Source of the DNA: Verrucosispora sioxanthis
Lineage (GTDB): Bacteria > Actinomycetota > Actinomycetes > Mycobacteriales > Micromonosporaceae
DNA length: 64,000 nt
Assembly (NCBI RefSeq): GCF_010560025.1
Contig: NZ_SAIY01000003.1
Coordinates: forward strand, 558,001-622,000
Direction: 5' to 3'
Within the stretch, counting starts at the first letter, position 1, and every line of letters starts with the position of its first letter. A program made the translations under genes and the position numbers. The notes under the pieces were generated by a model. That model saw nothing but the letters and a program-made list of their open reading frames with translations. It did not search any database and was not told where the DNA came from. This document shows positions 1 to 9,443 of this stretch, piece after piece.

Positions 1-1173
1 GGTGTAGTAGTCGGTCCGGTCACCGTCGGTGGTACGCCAGGGAATGTCCTCGATCGGCCACCGGCGCCGGTTGCCGAAGGTCGCCACCGTCGCCCAGTAG
101 CGGCGGGTCAACTCCCAGCGCAGCTGGAGAATCCGGAACAGCCGCTGCTGCTCCTCGTTGAGCAGGCCGAGCAGGCGGGTACGTTCGGAGTTGAGATCGT
201 CGATGGCGTCCACCGCGATGACGGTGAAGTAGAGATAGGGGGCGTTCTCCGCCGAGCCCTCGCGCTGCACGCCGATCGGCTCGGTCGTCTCCACCTCGTC
301 GGCGCCGGCGATCGTTCCCCACGACCAGCCGCACTCGAAGAGCATCTCGCTGTTGTCCAGGTCCTCGGTCACCTGGCCGGACCCGACCACGACGTTGCGC
401 AGGCTCGCCATGGTGTCCCGCAACTGCGCCCGCAGCGCGGCCACGACCTCGCGGCGCGGCAACTCGTCCTGGTTGACCATGTCGCAGAGCCGGACGCCGA
501 ACTCGTCGGTCGCGGCGAAGACCGAGGTGCTGAAGCTACGGAGTAGACCGACCATGGCCGCGGTGAGCCGGAGGCTGGCCATCTCCTCCAGCTTGTCCAA
601 CTGGGCACGCAGGTCGGCCCGCTGGGTGGAGGGCCGGTAGATCTTGACGAAACCGATGGTCGCCAGGGTGAGCGTGACGGACACCGCGAACGAGTCGACC
701 ACGTCCATGGAGCGCTGCTCGTCGGTGAGGTCCGGACCGCCCTGGACCGGGTTCAGGTAGCTGCCGCCACCGAAGGTCGGCGCACCACTGTCGTCGGTGT
801 AACGGACGAAGTACTCGGTCATGATCTTAACCAGGCGGCGGGGAATCTCTATCGCGCCGCCGATCGCGCCGAGGGCCTCGATGACCTCCTCGTCGATCCG
901 GTCCGGATCGTCGAGTGACAGCACCGGGATCTTGGTCGCCGGCAGCAGCATGGTCAGCAGCTGTTCGGCGTCGCTGATGGAATTGGATCCGCTCCGACCG
1001 CCCCAATCCCATTCGCCGTTGCGGAGACAGCTGCGCACCGTGGCCCGCCAGATGTCGAGAATCTCCTGGCGCGGCTGCATCCGCATGGTCCACCACCGTC
1101 TGCTGTAGTCGTCGAAACGGAGCTGCTGATTCTGCCTGGCCCACGATGATCCACGATGACGTGCACCCATCAT
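1..1173 (-). CDS. SCO2524 family protein, 3' end outside window
   Basis: The first 391 residues are visible and the gene runs off the left edge. Near the N-terminus it has a QPRQEILDIWRATVRS stretch followed by SISDAEQLLTMLLPATKIP, which I recognise as the start of the actinobacterial SCO2524 family, of unknown function. These genes normally sit in a conserved SCO2521-SCO2525 block with a variant P-loop protein and a methyltransferase, and the next gene upstream here is that methyltransferase. I chose the paired ATG ATG at 1173, after an in-frame stop and an AGGG motif. The family usually begins near the ATG at 1086 (reading MRMQPRQ), so the start is uncertain. Confidence 0.75.
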   Translation of the reverse strand, partial: MMGARHRGSSWARQNQQLRFDDYSRRWWTMRMQPRQEILDIWRATVRSCLRNGEWDWGGRSGSNSISDAEQLLTMLLPATKIPVLSLDDPDRIDEEVIEALGAIGGAIEIPRRLVKIMTEYFVRYTDDSGAPTFGGGSYLNPVQGGPDLTDEQRSMDVVDSFAVSVTLTLATIGFVKIYRPSTQRADLRAQLDKLEEMASLRLTAAMVGLLRSFSTSVFAATDEFGVRLCDMVNQDELPRREVVAALRAQLRDTMASLRNVVVGSGQVTEDLDNSEMLFECGWSWGTIAGADEVETTEPIGVQREGSAENAPYLYFTVIAVDAIDDLNSERTRLLGLLNEEQQRLFRILQLRWELTRRYWATVATFGNRRRWPIEDIPWRTTDGDRTDYYT

Positions 1174-1293
1174 CGTATCCCTGCCGCAGCGTCACCTGAA
1201 TGGCCGCGCGTACCGATCTCCCGGAGCAGTCAGTCGACACAGGAGCGCAGGTGGGCCCGGGTTCGAGAATCCGGAGCGGGCAATGGGGCGAGG

Positions 1294-2088
1294 TCAGCCG
1301 CGGCTGCGTCCGGTCACCAGCAGCATGCCCAGATATCCGTCCCGCAGCGCGGGCCTGGGACGCACCTCGTGCATGTCCACGTCGTACGCACCGGCCGCGA
1401 TGCTCGCCACCACTTCCGCGCGGTGCAGCTGCACGGCCGGGAACCAGTGCTGCCCGACGCGGTAGCCGTTCGAGCCCAGCATGAACGCGGCGGCGAACGG
1501 CGACCCGGGACGCAGGGCGGCCAGGAACCGGCCGATCGCGTGTTCCGCCTCGGCCCGGTCGGCGGAGATCGAGCAGGCCACGAAGAACATGGTGCCCGCG
1601 CCCCAGGCCCGTCTGGGCAGGTCGAAGACGCTCAGCTGCGACACCCGCCCCACCCGGGCCAGATGGCCACGGGGGTCGGGCAGCGCCGCGTACGCCGAGT
1701 GCTCCGCACACACCTGCCAGTACGCGTCCCAGCACTCGTCATAGCCGTTGATCTGGTTACGCAACCAGCGCACATTCGCCGTGGAATATTCGCAGAGTTC
1801 GACGCTGCGCGCGAATGGCAGAAGCGACAGTGCCGGGTAGAGGTTCGCGCCCGATCCGACGTCGACGCAGTGTGTGCCGGCAATCTTCGCGCCGCCGAAG
1901 AAGTCTCTTATCCGACAGAGGATTTCGCGATCATCGTCGCGCAGGACGGAGTAGTTGTGCTGGACGTAGGCACCCGGGTCGAAGCCGTCCCACTCGACCT
2001 CGGAATTGACCGTTCCCGGGGGCTCGACTCGTGGTGGTGAGGTCGACGGCCCACTACAACCTGCACCAACCGCCGGAATCAATGCCAT
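1294..2088 (-). CDS. SCO2525 family SAM-dependent methyltransferase
   Basis: A 264-residue protein with a class I methyltransferase fold. The glycine-rich SAM motif HCVDVGSGANLYP lies near residues 73-85, and an acidic SVELCEYS stretch follows as motif II. It resembles the NNMT/PNMT-like SCO2525 family. Substrate is unknown. The ATG is preceded by GGAGG at 7 nt. It lies 120 bp upstream of the SCO2524-type gene on the same strand, as expected for the conserved module. The first 25 residues, rich in Pro, Gly and Ser, precede the conserved part and may be disordered. The methyltransferase assignment is firm; the module's function is not known. Confidence 0.8.
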   Translation of the reverse strand: MALIPAVGAGCSGPSTSPPRVEPPGTVNSEVEWDGFDPGAYVQHNYSVLRDDDREILCRIRDFFGGAKIAGTHCVDVGSGANLYPALSLLPFARSVELCEYSTANVRWLRNQINGYDECWDAYWQVCAEHSAYAALPDPRGHLARVGRVSQLSVFDLPRRAWGAGTMFFVACSISADRAEAEHAIGRFLAALRPGSPFAAAFMLGSNGYRVGQHWFPAVQLHRAEVVASIAAGAYDVDMHEVRPRPALRDGYLGMLLVTGRSRG

Positions 2089-2317
2089 GGAGGCGCCTCC
2101 ATTGAAGTCGGCAGATCACTTGGTCCCTGCCCCGACGCGCGCAGCCCGTTGCCCATTATGCATCGGACGCGATACCGATTCGCAAGTGTCGAGGTGACGT
2201 GAATCGATCACCGAGTCAGGACCGTGACAACGATTGATCGCTACCGACCACAACGGATCCGGCGGTCAGCCCGGACCACGATCAGATGCCGGACGCGACC
2301 GCCCGACGTCGCGGCGG

Positions 2318-2995
2318 TCAGCCGCCGGCACCCTCGGCCGAACCGTCCGGACCGAGCGCACCCTCCACCTCACCGACATCGAGGTGGACGTGCTGGTGGC
2401 CCTGTCCGGCGTCGATGTTGACCTGGTCGAGCTGGGTCGCGGCAACCGACCACGTGGTGACGGCGAGGGTCGCCTGCCGGGCGGCCAGTTGCATCCGTTC
2501 CGCCCGCCCCGTGGTCGGACCGGCCAGCGCGAGAGCGACCGAGTCGACCGCTACGGCCGCCTGGTCGACGGCGCTGCGTAGCCCACCACGGGCGACGTTC
2601 GTGGCAGTCATGCCCGACGGTGGGTCGGCGAACTGGGCGATCAGCCGCTGCATGGTCTGCTGCCACTTGTCGACCTGGGCCCGCTCGGGCGTGCGCCCCG
2701 CCTCGGCGTCCTGCCGGACGGCGCGGATGATCGGCGCGAGTTCCTCGCCCGTCCGGTGAGCCAGCTCGGTGAGCTCGACGATCTGCTGCGCGTCCCGCTC
2801 GGCGTCGGCCTGGCGCATCTTCGCCACGCTCGCCTCCGTCGGGTCCGGCCTGCCGACAGCGTGCCCGACCAGCCCGCCGGCCGGGGCTGCCACCAGGACC
2901 GCCGCCGCGGCGGCCGCGACGATCCACGTCCTCGTCCGTTGCCGCTTCTCAGGCGGGGCGACCAGGTAGGACGGCCTTCCGGTTCGACGGGACAT
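2318..2995 (-). CDS. Membrane-anchored hypothetical protein
   Basis: A 225-residue protein I do not recognise. A basic N-terminus (EKRQRTRT) is followed by one hydrophobic Ala/Val-rich segment at about residues 24-48, suggesting a signal anchor with the rest outside the cell. The exported part is Ala/Gln-rich, predicted helical and possibly coiled coil. A short His-containing GHQHVHLDVGE stretch near the C-terminus could bind metal, but that is speculation. GAGGGG lies just before the ATG. It stands alone between the SCO2525 gene and the NB-ARC regulator on the same strand. Confidence 0.6.
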   Translation of the reverse strand: MSRRTGRPSYLVAPPEKRQRTRTWIVAAAAAAVLVAAPAGGLVGHAVGRPDPTEASVAKMRQADAERDAQQIVELTELAHRTGEELAPIIRAVRQDAEAGRTPERAQVDKWQQTMQRLIAQFADPPSGMTATNVARGGLRSAVDQAAVAVDSVALALAGPTTGRAERMQLAARQATLAVTTWSVAATQLDQVNIDAGQGHQHVHLDVGEVEGALGPDGSAEGAGG

Positions 2996-3112
2996 GACAC
3001 CCCTCGCATCGACGGCTGTTTGCCTGGGAGCGTAGCCCTCACCCCGAGCGACGTCGATAGTTTCAGTACCGTCGACCGAACTTTCGCCGGGTCAGCCGAA
3101 AGCTGTGCGGGG

Positions 3113-5485
3113 CTAGGCCGGGGCACCCAGCCGAGCGAGCGCGGCACGGGCGCGGGCCTGTTCCTCGGGCCGGTCGATCTCCGTGGCCAGGGCCAGCGCC
3201 TCGGCGTGCCGCGCGACCGCCTCGTCCCGTGCGCCGTGCCCGGTCAGCGCCCGCCCCAGCCCGTTGAGCACGCACGCCTCGCCGTACCGTTCCCCGATGT
3301 CGCGGAAGAGGGCGAGGGCCGGTTCGTAACACGCCACGGCCTCCGCGAACCTGCCGAGCGCGACGTAGGCGTCACCGAGGTTGTTCAGCGCGGTCGCCTC
3401 GCCGCCGAGATGCCGCAGCTCACGGAAGATCGCCAGGGCACGGGTGTTCTGGTCGACCGCGGCACCGGGGCGGTCCAGCCGTTCGTGGACGGCAGCCAGG
3501 TTGGTCAGGGTGTTGGCCTCGCCGACCCGGTCGCCGATCTGGACGAAACGGTCCAGCGCCAACTCGTGGTATCCGGCGGCGCGCTCCCAGTATCCGGCCG
3601 CGCTGTGCACCACACCGAGGTTGCCCAGCACCCGGGCTTCGCCACGACCGTCACCGGCCGCGCGGAACAGCGGCAGCGCGCGTTCCAGTTGCCCGATACC
3701 CTCCGGATAGCGGCCCAACTGCCAGCACGCCACACCCAGATTGGTCAGCGCGGTGGCCTCGGCGACGGTGTCCCCCAGCAGTCGCGCCGCGTGCTCGGCC
3801 TCGGTGTGCACGGTGATCGCGTCCGCCGGGTACCCGCCGTTGTCGAGGTAGACGTACAGGGTGCCGGCGAGCCACACGGCGTGCTGCGGCCAGCCGTTGC
3901 GGGCCGCGTGCACGCACACCGCCACCAGCGTCGCGCGTTCCGCGTCCAGCCAGCGGAGGGCGGTCCTGGGCCTGTCGAGCATCGGCACGGCCGGGGGTGG
4001 TTGGGGCAGTGCCGGTCGGCGGTGCCGCTCGGCCGGGTAGAGCGCCTCCATCGCCGCCGACGCGCTGTAGAGGTAGTGATCGAGCAGGCGGGTCAGGGCG
4101 GCCCGGCGATCCGCCGGCCGGTCCTCCTCCCGGCCGCGTTCGGCCGCGTAGGCGCGGACCAGGTCGTGTAACGCGTAGCGCCCGACGACGGGCTGCTGGA
4201 CCAGGTGCTCGGCGGCGAGATGACGCAGGTCGGCCGCGGCGGTGGCCGGGTCGACGTCCAGCAGGGCGGCGGCACCGTGCTCGTCCAGATCCGCGCCGGG
4301 ATGCGCGGCCATCCGCCGCAGCAGCGTCTGCCGCCGCTCCGGCAGATGCTGGTACGACAGGTGCAGCGCCACCTCCACCCCGCTGTCGAGCCGGCGGTGG
4401 CGGTGCCGCTCGTCCAGCCGGTCGGCGTGGTCGGTGACGGTCCACCCGGGTCGCGCGGCCATCTGTCCGACGACCACGCTCAGTGCCAACGGCAGGTACC
4501 CGCAGCGCAGTGCGACCCGCTGGTGCGCCGACGGATCGCTGCCCACCGCCACGTCGGGGTGCGACCGGACGAGCAGCCGCTCCGCCTCCTGCGGTGTGAA
4601 CAGGTCGAGGTCGAGCTGTACCGCCTCGGCCAGGTCGGCGAGCCGACGCCGCGAGGTGACCAGGGTGAGCGTGCGGGCCGACCGGGGCAGCAGCGGCCGC
4701 ACCTGCTCGGTACCGGCCGCGTTGTCGAGCACGACGAGCGCACGTCGGCCCGCGAGCCGCTCGCTGAACGCGGCCGCACGCTCCGCCAGGCCGTACGGGA
4801 TCTCGTGGCCGGACATGCCCAGCAGGCGCAGGAAGCCGTCGAGCACCGCGCCGGGCTCGGCCGGTGGCTGCTCCGGGTCGGGGTGGTAGCCCCGCAGGTC
4901 GACGACAAGCGTCGTGTCGAAGTGACCCTCGTCGACGAGCATCCGGCCGGCGTGCACCGCGAGGTGGGTCTTGCCGACCCCGGCCATCCCGGCGAGCACG
5001 CAGACCTCCGCGCCTCGCCCGGTCCCGCCGGTGGCGGTCGGGCCCGCCGCCGCGGTCAGCACGGCCAACTCCCGCAGCCGGGTCAGCTCCGCCTGCCGGC
5101 CCGTGAAGGCCCCCGCATCGTCGGGCAGCCGGTCGAGCACCCGCACCTGGGCGGCCGCGGTCGTCTCGGCGAGACTGACCCGCAGTGCCTGCCGCCAGTG
5201 CGCGAGGTAGCCCGTCTCGTCGTGCAACGCCCGCACGACGGCGAGCACCAGGTCGGCGTTGATCCGCCGCCGCCCGGTCTTGAAGCAGTCCACCACGGTG
5301 CCCCGGCGGGCCATCTCGTCGGCCGGACGACCGTCGGCCCGCCACCGCTCGTTGACCCGCCGGGTGATCGTCTCGTACGAGGGATCACCGGCCCAGAGCT
5401 TGAGTGCGCGCAGCTGACCGATCAGCTCGTCGAGGCTGTGGGCCGAGCCCGGGTCTGGTGGCCCGTCGGACACGGCAGCCTTCAT
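3113..5485 (-). CDS. NB-ARC/TPR-containing regulator (STAND ATPase)
   Basis: A 790-residue protein of the actinobacterial AfsR-like STAND type. Residues 1-120 form a helical domain (motif SYETITRRVN) seen at the N-terminus of similar proteins. An NB-ARC ATPase follows with Walker A GMAGVGKTH (about 166-174) and Walker B ALVVLDN (about 249-255). The C-terminal third contains several tetratricopeptide repeats of the NLGVV/NLGDAY type. Such proteins act as ligand-gated switches, often regulating secondary metabolism; the target here is unknown. The frame stays open upstream to 5644, but I took the ATG at 5485 because the conserved domain begins right after it. Upstream TTATCGT could be a -10 box. 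Confidence 0.8.
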   Translation of the reverse strand: MKAAVSDGPPDPGSAHSLDELIGQLRALKLWAGDPSYETITRRVNERWRADGRPADEMARRGTVVDCFKTGRRRINADLVLAVVRALHDETGYLAHWRQALRVSLAETTAAAQVRVLDRLPDDAGAFTGRQAELTRLRELAVLTAAAGPTATGGTGRGAEVCVLAGMAGVGKTHLAVHAGRMLVDEGHFDTTLVVDLRGYHPDPEQPPAEPGAVLDGFLRLLGMSGHEIPYGLAERAAAFSERLAGRRALVVLDNAAGTEQVRPLLPRSARTLTLVTSRRRLADLAEAVQLDLDLFTPQEAERLLVRSHPDVAVGSDPSAHQRVALRCGYLPLALSVVVGQMAARPGWTVTDHADRLDERHRHRRLDSGVEVALHLSYQHLPERRQTLLRRMAAHPGADLDEHGAAALLDVDPATAAADLRHLAAEHLVQQPVVGRYALHDLVRAYAAERGREEDRPADRRAALTRLLDHYLYSASAAMEALYPAERHRRPALPQPPPAVPMLDRPRTALRWLDAERATLVAVCVHAARNGWPQHAVWLAGTLYVYLDNGGYPADAITVHTEAEHAARLLGDTVAEATALTNLGVACWQLGRYPEGIGQLERALPLFRAAGDGRGEARVLGNLGVVHSAAGYWERAAGYHELALDRFVQIGDRVGEANTLTNLAAVHERLDRPGAAVDQNTRALAIFRELRHLGGEATALNNLGDAYVALGRFAEAVACYEPALALFRDIGERYGEACVLNGLGRALTGHGARDEAVARHAEALALATEIDRPEEQARARAALARLGAPA

Positions 5486-5673
5486 GACACCCACGAGTTG
5501 CGACGATAACAATCGATGTCGCGATATCCCGTACGGATTCGTTTGGACTTCGCCGGCCGGCGAGCGGGTCGTGTTGGGATCGGCCGGGGTGAGGGCCGCC
5601 ACGGGGTACGGGGGCGTGGCGGCCAGCAATCGTCCGGCCACCACCGTCGGTGTCGGGCCGACCTGCCGGAACG

Positions 5674-6294
5674 TCAGGCGAAACGGCCCGGGTCACCGGC
5701 GCCCACCCGGACGATCTCGGGTTCGCCGTCGGAGAAGTCCACCACCGTGGTCGGTTCGGTGCCGCAGTCGCCGGCGTCGATGACCGCGTCGACGGCGTGG
5801 TCGAGCCGCTCCTTGATCTCCCAGCCGTGGGTCATTGGCTCCTCGTCGCCGGGCAGCAGCAGGGTGCTCGACAGCAGCGGCTCGCCGAGCGCGTCGAGCA
5901 GTGCGCGGGTGACCGGATGCGCGGGGATGCGCACCCCGACCGTCTTCTTGCGGGGGTGCCACAGCCGCCGGGGCACCTCCTTCGTGGCGGGCAGGATGAA
6001 GGTGTAGCGGCCGGGGGTGGCCGCCTTGACCGCCCGGAACACCGCGTTGTCCAGCTGCACGAACTGCCCGAGCTGGGCGAAGTCCCGGCACACGAGCGTG
6101 AAGTGGTGTCCGCTGTCGAGGTGACGGATCTCCCGGATCCGGTCCATGCCGTCCTTGTTGCCCAGCCGGCAGCCCAGGGCGAAGCAGGAGTCCGTGGGGT
6201 ACGCGATCAAACCGTCACCCCGGATGATCTCGACCACCTGGCCGATGGTGCGCGGTTGCGGGTTGTCCGGGTGCACGTCGAAGTACCTCGCCAT
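5674..6294 (-). CDS. L-threonylcarbamoyladenylate synthase family protein (YciO/Sua5)
   Basis: A 206-residue single-domain YrdC/YciO protein. Members bind ATP, threonine and bicarbonate to make threonylcarbamoyl-AMP for tRNA t6A; the YciO branch is less certain in this role. The family motifs GDGLIAYPTDSCFALGC and RHLDSGHHFTLVCRDF are clear. No C-terminal Sua5 domain is present, which fits the short form. The ATG at 6294 follows TAAGCT by exactly 7 nt, so the transcript is probably leaderless; an 18-codon in-frame extension upstream looks untranslated. It is adjacent to, but separated from, the NB-ARC gene. Confidence 0.85.
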   Translation of the reverse strand: MARYFDVHPDNPQPRTIGQVVEIIRGDGLIAYPTDSCFALGCRLGNKDGMDRIREIRHLDSGHHFTLVCRDFAQLGQFVQLDNAVFRAVKAATPGRYTFILPATKEVPRRLWHPRKKTVGVRIPAHPVTRALLDALGEPLLSSTLLLPGDEEPMTHGWEIKERLDHAVDAVIDAGDCGTEPTTVVDFSDGEPEIVRVGAGDPGRFA

Positions 6295-6380
6295 GGGCCG
6301 AAGCTTAGGCCGCCCGCGTCCGCTGTCGCGTTGCCGACAGTGGCACAACCGGACAGACGTCGACGTCCATCGTTGTCACT

Positions 6381-6779
6381 ATGGTCGTACGCGTACCCGG
6401 CGGCGGCTACGGGGATCACCTCCGGCCCCACCCGACGCCGACCCCGGTCCGGGTCACCGTGCTCGCGTTCGCACTGCTGTCGCTGCTGTTCGCTCTCGCG
6501 ACGGCGCACCGGTCGCTCGCCACGACCGGCTCCCTCGGCGCGGTCGCCTTCTTCGCCGTGATGGCCACCGCGTGCGGGCTGGTCGCGATCAGCCTGGCGG
6601 CCCGCCGCCGCTGGGCGCCCTACCCCGCGTACGCCCTGGCGGGTCTGCTGGCCGCCGCCTCGCTGGGCCTCCTCGGCGCGATCACGATCGTCGGCCTGGG
6701 CCTGCTGGCCTGGGTGGTCCTGGCCCTCAACACCCGATCCGCGCGGGACTGGTTCGGCCGGCCCGGTCGGCTGCGCTGA
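6381..6779 (+). CDS. Small integral membrane protein, hypothetical
   Basis: A 132-residue protein with about four hydrophobic segments (roughly residues 25-45, 52-73, 80-98 and 98-115) and a basic C-terminus. I do not recognise a family. CATCGT lies 7 nt before the ATG, weakly suggesting a leaderless start. It is read toward the ThiF-like gene but separated from it by about 135 bp, so it is not clearly part of that operon. Confidence 0.55.
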   Translation: MVVRVPGGGYGDHLRPHPTPTPVRVTVLAFALLSLLFALATAHRSLATTGSLGAVAFFAVMATACGLVAISLAARRRWAPYPAYALAGLLAAASLGLLGAITIVGLGLLAWVVLALNTRSARDWFGRPGRLR

Positions 6780-6913
6780 CCGTCCGGTCCGGCTGTCCCG
6801 CCGCGACCGCCGTGGCCGGTCCAACGGTCCTAAACGGATTGACAGGCGTGCCGGGCCTCGACAGGCTGGGCGAGCAGGACGTAGTCAGCCGGAGTGGCAC
6901 ACGGGGAGAGGCC

Positions 6914-8014
6914 ATGAGGCGTCCACGCGTCAAACCTGAGCACGCGCCCTACCGGATCGCCGACGGCCGGATCCGGATCGGCGGACCGACGTACGGCATC
7001 GCCGCCGAGGTGGCGGATCCCAGCGGTGCCGTCTGGTGCCTGCTGGAGAACATGGACGGCAGCCGCAGCGCGGCGGAGATCGTGCGTCGGGTGCGGACGG
7101 CACATCCCGACCATCCGGTGACCGACATCCGCGCCGCCCTGCGACTCTTCATCGACTCCGGCTACGTCGAGGAGGCTGACGCACCCGATCCACCCGAGCT
7201 CAGTGAGCGCGATCGGCAACGGTTCGACCGCAGTCGGGCGTACTTCCGCTGGATGGACCTCGTCCCCCGGGACAGCACCTGGGAGCCGCAGGTCGCCCTG
7301 AGCCGCGCGGCCGTCACCGTGATCGGGCTCGGTGGCACCGGCGGGACCGCGGCCATGGCGCTGGCCGCGAGTGGGGTCGGGCGGATCCGCTGCGTCGACC
7401 CGGACGTGGTCGAACTGTCGAACCTGAACCGCCAACTGCTCTACGCCGAGCAGGACTTCGGTCGGGCCAAGGTCGACGTGGCGGTGGAACGGCTTCGGCA
7501 GCTGAACTCGACGGTCGATGTCACCGGGCTCCGGCAGCGCGTCACCGGCACCGAGCAGGTGGCGGCCCTCGCCGCGAAATGCGACGTCCTGCTGCTCGCC
7601 GCCGACCAGCCACCGGCGCTGCGGCGCTGGACCAACCGCGCCTGCCTGGCCACCGGCACCCCCTGGGTGGACGCCGGCTACCACGGCCCGCTGGTGCAGG
7701 TCGGGCGGTACGTGCCGGGCACCGGACCGTGCTGGGAGTGCGTCCGGTGGGCCGACGCCGAGCAGCGCCGCGCGATAGGCGTCCGAGCCGCCGACACGGT
7801 ACGGCGCAACGCGGCGGTCGCGAACGCGGTCGCCGCACCAACGGCGGGAATCTCGGGTCACCTGGCGGCACACCACGCCATGGCGTTGATCACCGGCGTA
7901 CCGGCGTTGCCGGCCGGGCGGGTCGACGCGGTCAATCTTCTGGCCCCCGACGCGACCTTCGTCCGCGACGACCCACGCCGACCGGACTGCGCCGCCTGCG
8001 GGACGCCGGCATGA
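6914..8014 (+). CDS. E1-like adenylating enzyme (ThiF/MoeB/HesA family) with N-terminal wing domain
   Basis: A 366-residue ubiquitin-activating-type enzyme that should adenylate a C-terminal carboxylate. Residues 1-90 look like the winged-helix/PqqD-like recognition region found in RiPP-associated ThiF proteins. The Rossmann part has GLGGTG (138-143), the acidic pair in VDPDVV (162, 164), NRQ (172-174) and a Lys at 186. Zinc cysteines are CWEC (273-276) and CAAC (359-362). All catalytic landmarks are present, so it should be active. GGGAGAGG precedes the ATG. Its stop overlaps the protease start (ATGA). A short Lys-rich peptide two genes down is the likely substrate; that is inference from context. 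Confidence 0.8.
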   Translation: MRRPRVKPEHAPYRIADGRIRIGGPTYGIAAEVADPSGAVWCLLENMDGSRSAAEIVRRVRTAHPDHPVTDIRAALRLFIDSGYVEEADAPDPPELSERDRQRFDRSRAYFRWMDLVPRDSTWEPQVALSRAAVTVIGLGGTGGTAAMALAASGVGRIRCVDPDVVELSNLNRQLLYAEQDFGRAKVDVAVERLRQLNSTVDVTGLRQRVTGTEQVAALAAKCDVLLLAADQPPALRRWTNRACLATGTPWVDAGYHGPLVQVGRYVPGTGPCWECVRWADAEQRRAIGVRAADTVRRNAAVANAVAAPTAGISGHLAAHHAMALITGVPALPAGRVDAVNLLAPDATFVRDDPRRPDCAACGTPA

Positions 8015-9318
8015 CCGGCCCCGGGGTGAGCGGACGCGTCACGCCCGGGGCAGGCACGTCCACGCCGCAGGCGTCCGACACGATGCCGATCGCCGACCGC
8101 AGTCGGGTCCGGCTGCACCGGCTCCACCTGCGTCCGGAGGGCGGTTCGTGGGTGGTCGGCCGGATCGACACCGGGTCGTTCGTCCGACTACCGCCGATCG
8201 GGCACCGGGCCATCACGCTGCTGCCGCACACCACTGTCGGCGGCGTGCGAACCACGCTGCGGGAGGAGAGCGGCGACGACGTGGACGTCGCCGAATTCGT
8301 CGCCGACCTGGCCGACCTCGGTTTCGTCGCGGAGATCGACGGTCGACCGCTGCCGACGGCGGCGGCGCCCAGGCCGATGCTGCCCTGGCTGCGTCCACGG
8401 CACGTCCGCTGGCTGCTGCATCCGGTGGTCCCGCTGATCGCCGTCGCCGTGGTACTCGCCGCCGCGGTGGCGATCGGCGGCGACCCCGTGCTGGCACCAC
8501 GCCACCAGGACCTGCTCTGGAGTGCCAGCGGCGGGCTGATCCTGCTCGGCAATTTCGGGATCGTCTGGACGCTGATCGGTCTGCACGAGCTGGCACACCT
8601 GGTCACCGCCCGCGCGGCCGGGGCACCCGGTCGAATCAGCCTCGGTACCCGTTTGCAGTTCCTGGTCGCGCAGACCGATGTCAGCGGCGTGTGGGCGGCA
8701 CCCCGCCGCGACCGCCTGGCCGTCTACCTCGCCGGTATCGCGACGAATCTGGTGATCTACGCCGGAACGGTGCTGCTGCGGGCCACCGGTGTCGCGGGCC
8801 CGGCCGACGGTCTGCTCGCGGCGGTGGGCCTGCTCTCGCTCGGTCTCGTTCCGGTGCAGTTCCTGGTGTTCATGCGCACCGACATCTACTTCGTGCTGCA
8901 GGACGTGACCGGCTGCGCCAACCTGTACGCCGACGGTTCGGCCTACGTGCGACACCTGGCGCGGTGGCCGGCGCGCCGGTTCTGGCCGGCAGCCGGCCCG
9001 GGCGAGGACCCGAGCCGGCGACTCACGGCCCGGGAGCGCCTGGCCGTGCGGGCGTACGCCGTCGTGCTGGTCGCCGGGACGGTCGCCTGCCTGGCGGTGG
9101 CGGCTCTGGTCACCCTTCCGGTGACGGTCACCGTACTGACCTCGGCCGTCGGCACCATGCTGGCCGGCGGCTCGGCCGGCGACCTGTTCGACGCGGGCGC
9201 GGTAGCCGCCATCAGCGTCGTCTTTGTCGTCCTGTGGACCCGCGCCTGGTGGCATCGACACGGGCACCGGGTCCGACGGGGGATCAGCCGCCCACGGCGG
9301 CGAACCGGAAGGAGGTGA
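8011..9318 (+). CDS. M50-type intramembrane peptidase with PqqD-like N-terminus
   Basis: A 435-residue membrane protein. Residues 25-115 resemble a PqqD/RRE peptide-recognition domain (ITLLPHTTVGGVRTTL, then DLGFVAEIDG). About six or more hydrophobic segments follow. The zinc motif HELAH is at 192-196, just after a membrane segment, and TDIYFVLQDVTGCANLYAD (about 290-308) resembles the third-ligand region of peptide zinc metalloproteases found in bacteriocin clusters. Likely role: removal of a leader, processing or export of the small peptide encoded immediately downstream. It overlaps the ThiF-like gene by 4 nt, so the two are translationally coupled. Confidence 0.75.
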   Translation: MTGPGVSGRVTPGAGTSTPQASDTMPIADRSRVRLHRLHLRPEGGSWVVGRIDTGSFVRLPPIGHRAITLLPHTTVGGVRTTLREESGDDVDVAEFVADLADLGFVAEIDGRPLPTAAAPRPMLPWLRPRHVRWLLHPVVPLIAVAVVLAAAVAIGGDPVLAPRHQDLLWSASGGLILLGNFGIVWTLIGLHELAHLVTARAAGAPGRISLGTRLQFLVAQTDVSGVWAAPRRDRLAVYLAGIATNLVIYAGTVLLRATGVAGPADGLLAAVGLLSLGLVPVQFLVFMRTDIYFVLQDVTGCANLYADGSAYVRHLARWPARRFWPAAGPGEDPSRRLTARERLAVRAYAVVLVAGTVACLAVAALVTLPVTVTVLTSAVGTMLAGGSAGDLFDAGAVAAISVVFVVLWTRAWWHRHGHRVRRGISRPRRRTGRR

Positions 9319-9323
9319 ACCGC

Positions 9324-9443
9324 ATGAAGAAGACGGACGGCCGCAAGGCCGACAAGCCGCAGGCCGGCAAGCTCGACAAGATCGAAATCCGCAAGCTCGA
9401 CAAGATCGAGACGACCGCGCTGAGCAGCAACCCGTCCGGCTGA
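9324..9443 (+). CDS. Candidate RiPP precursor peptide, 39 aa
   Basis: A 39-residue peptide starting MKKTDGRK, highly charged, with an internal duplicated motif KLDKIEIR/KLDKIETT and a small-residue C-terminus SSNPSG. It sits behind a textbook ribosome binding site (AAGGAGGTGA, 5 nt spacer) directly after the protease gene. A tiny, strongly translated, Lys-rich leader-like peptide next to an E1-like enzyme and a protease with a PqqD-like domain is the classic layout of a ribosomally made, post-translationally modified peptide. The charged part would be the leader and the Thr/Ser/Asn-containing end the core; the split is a guess. I know no named RiPP class with this combination. Confidence 0.7.
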   Translation: MKKTDGRKADKPQAGKLDKIEIRKLDKIETTALSSNPSG

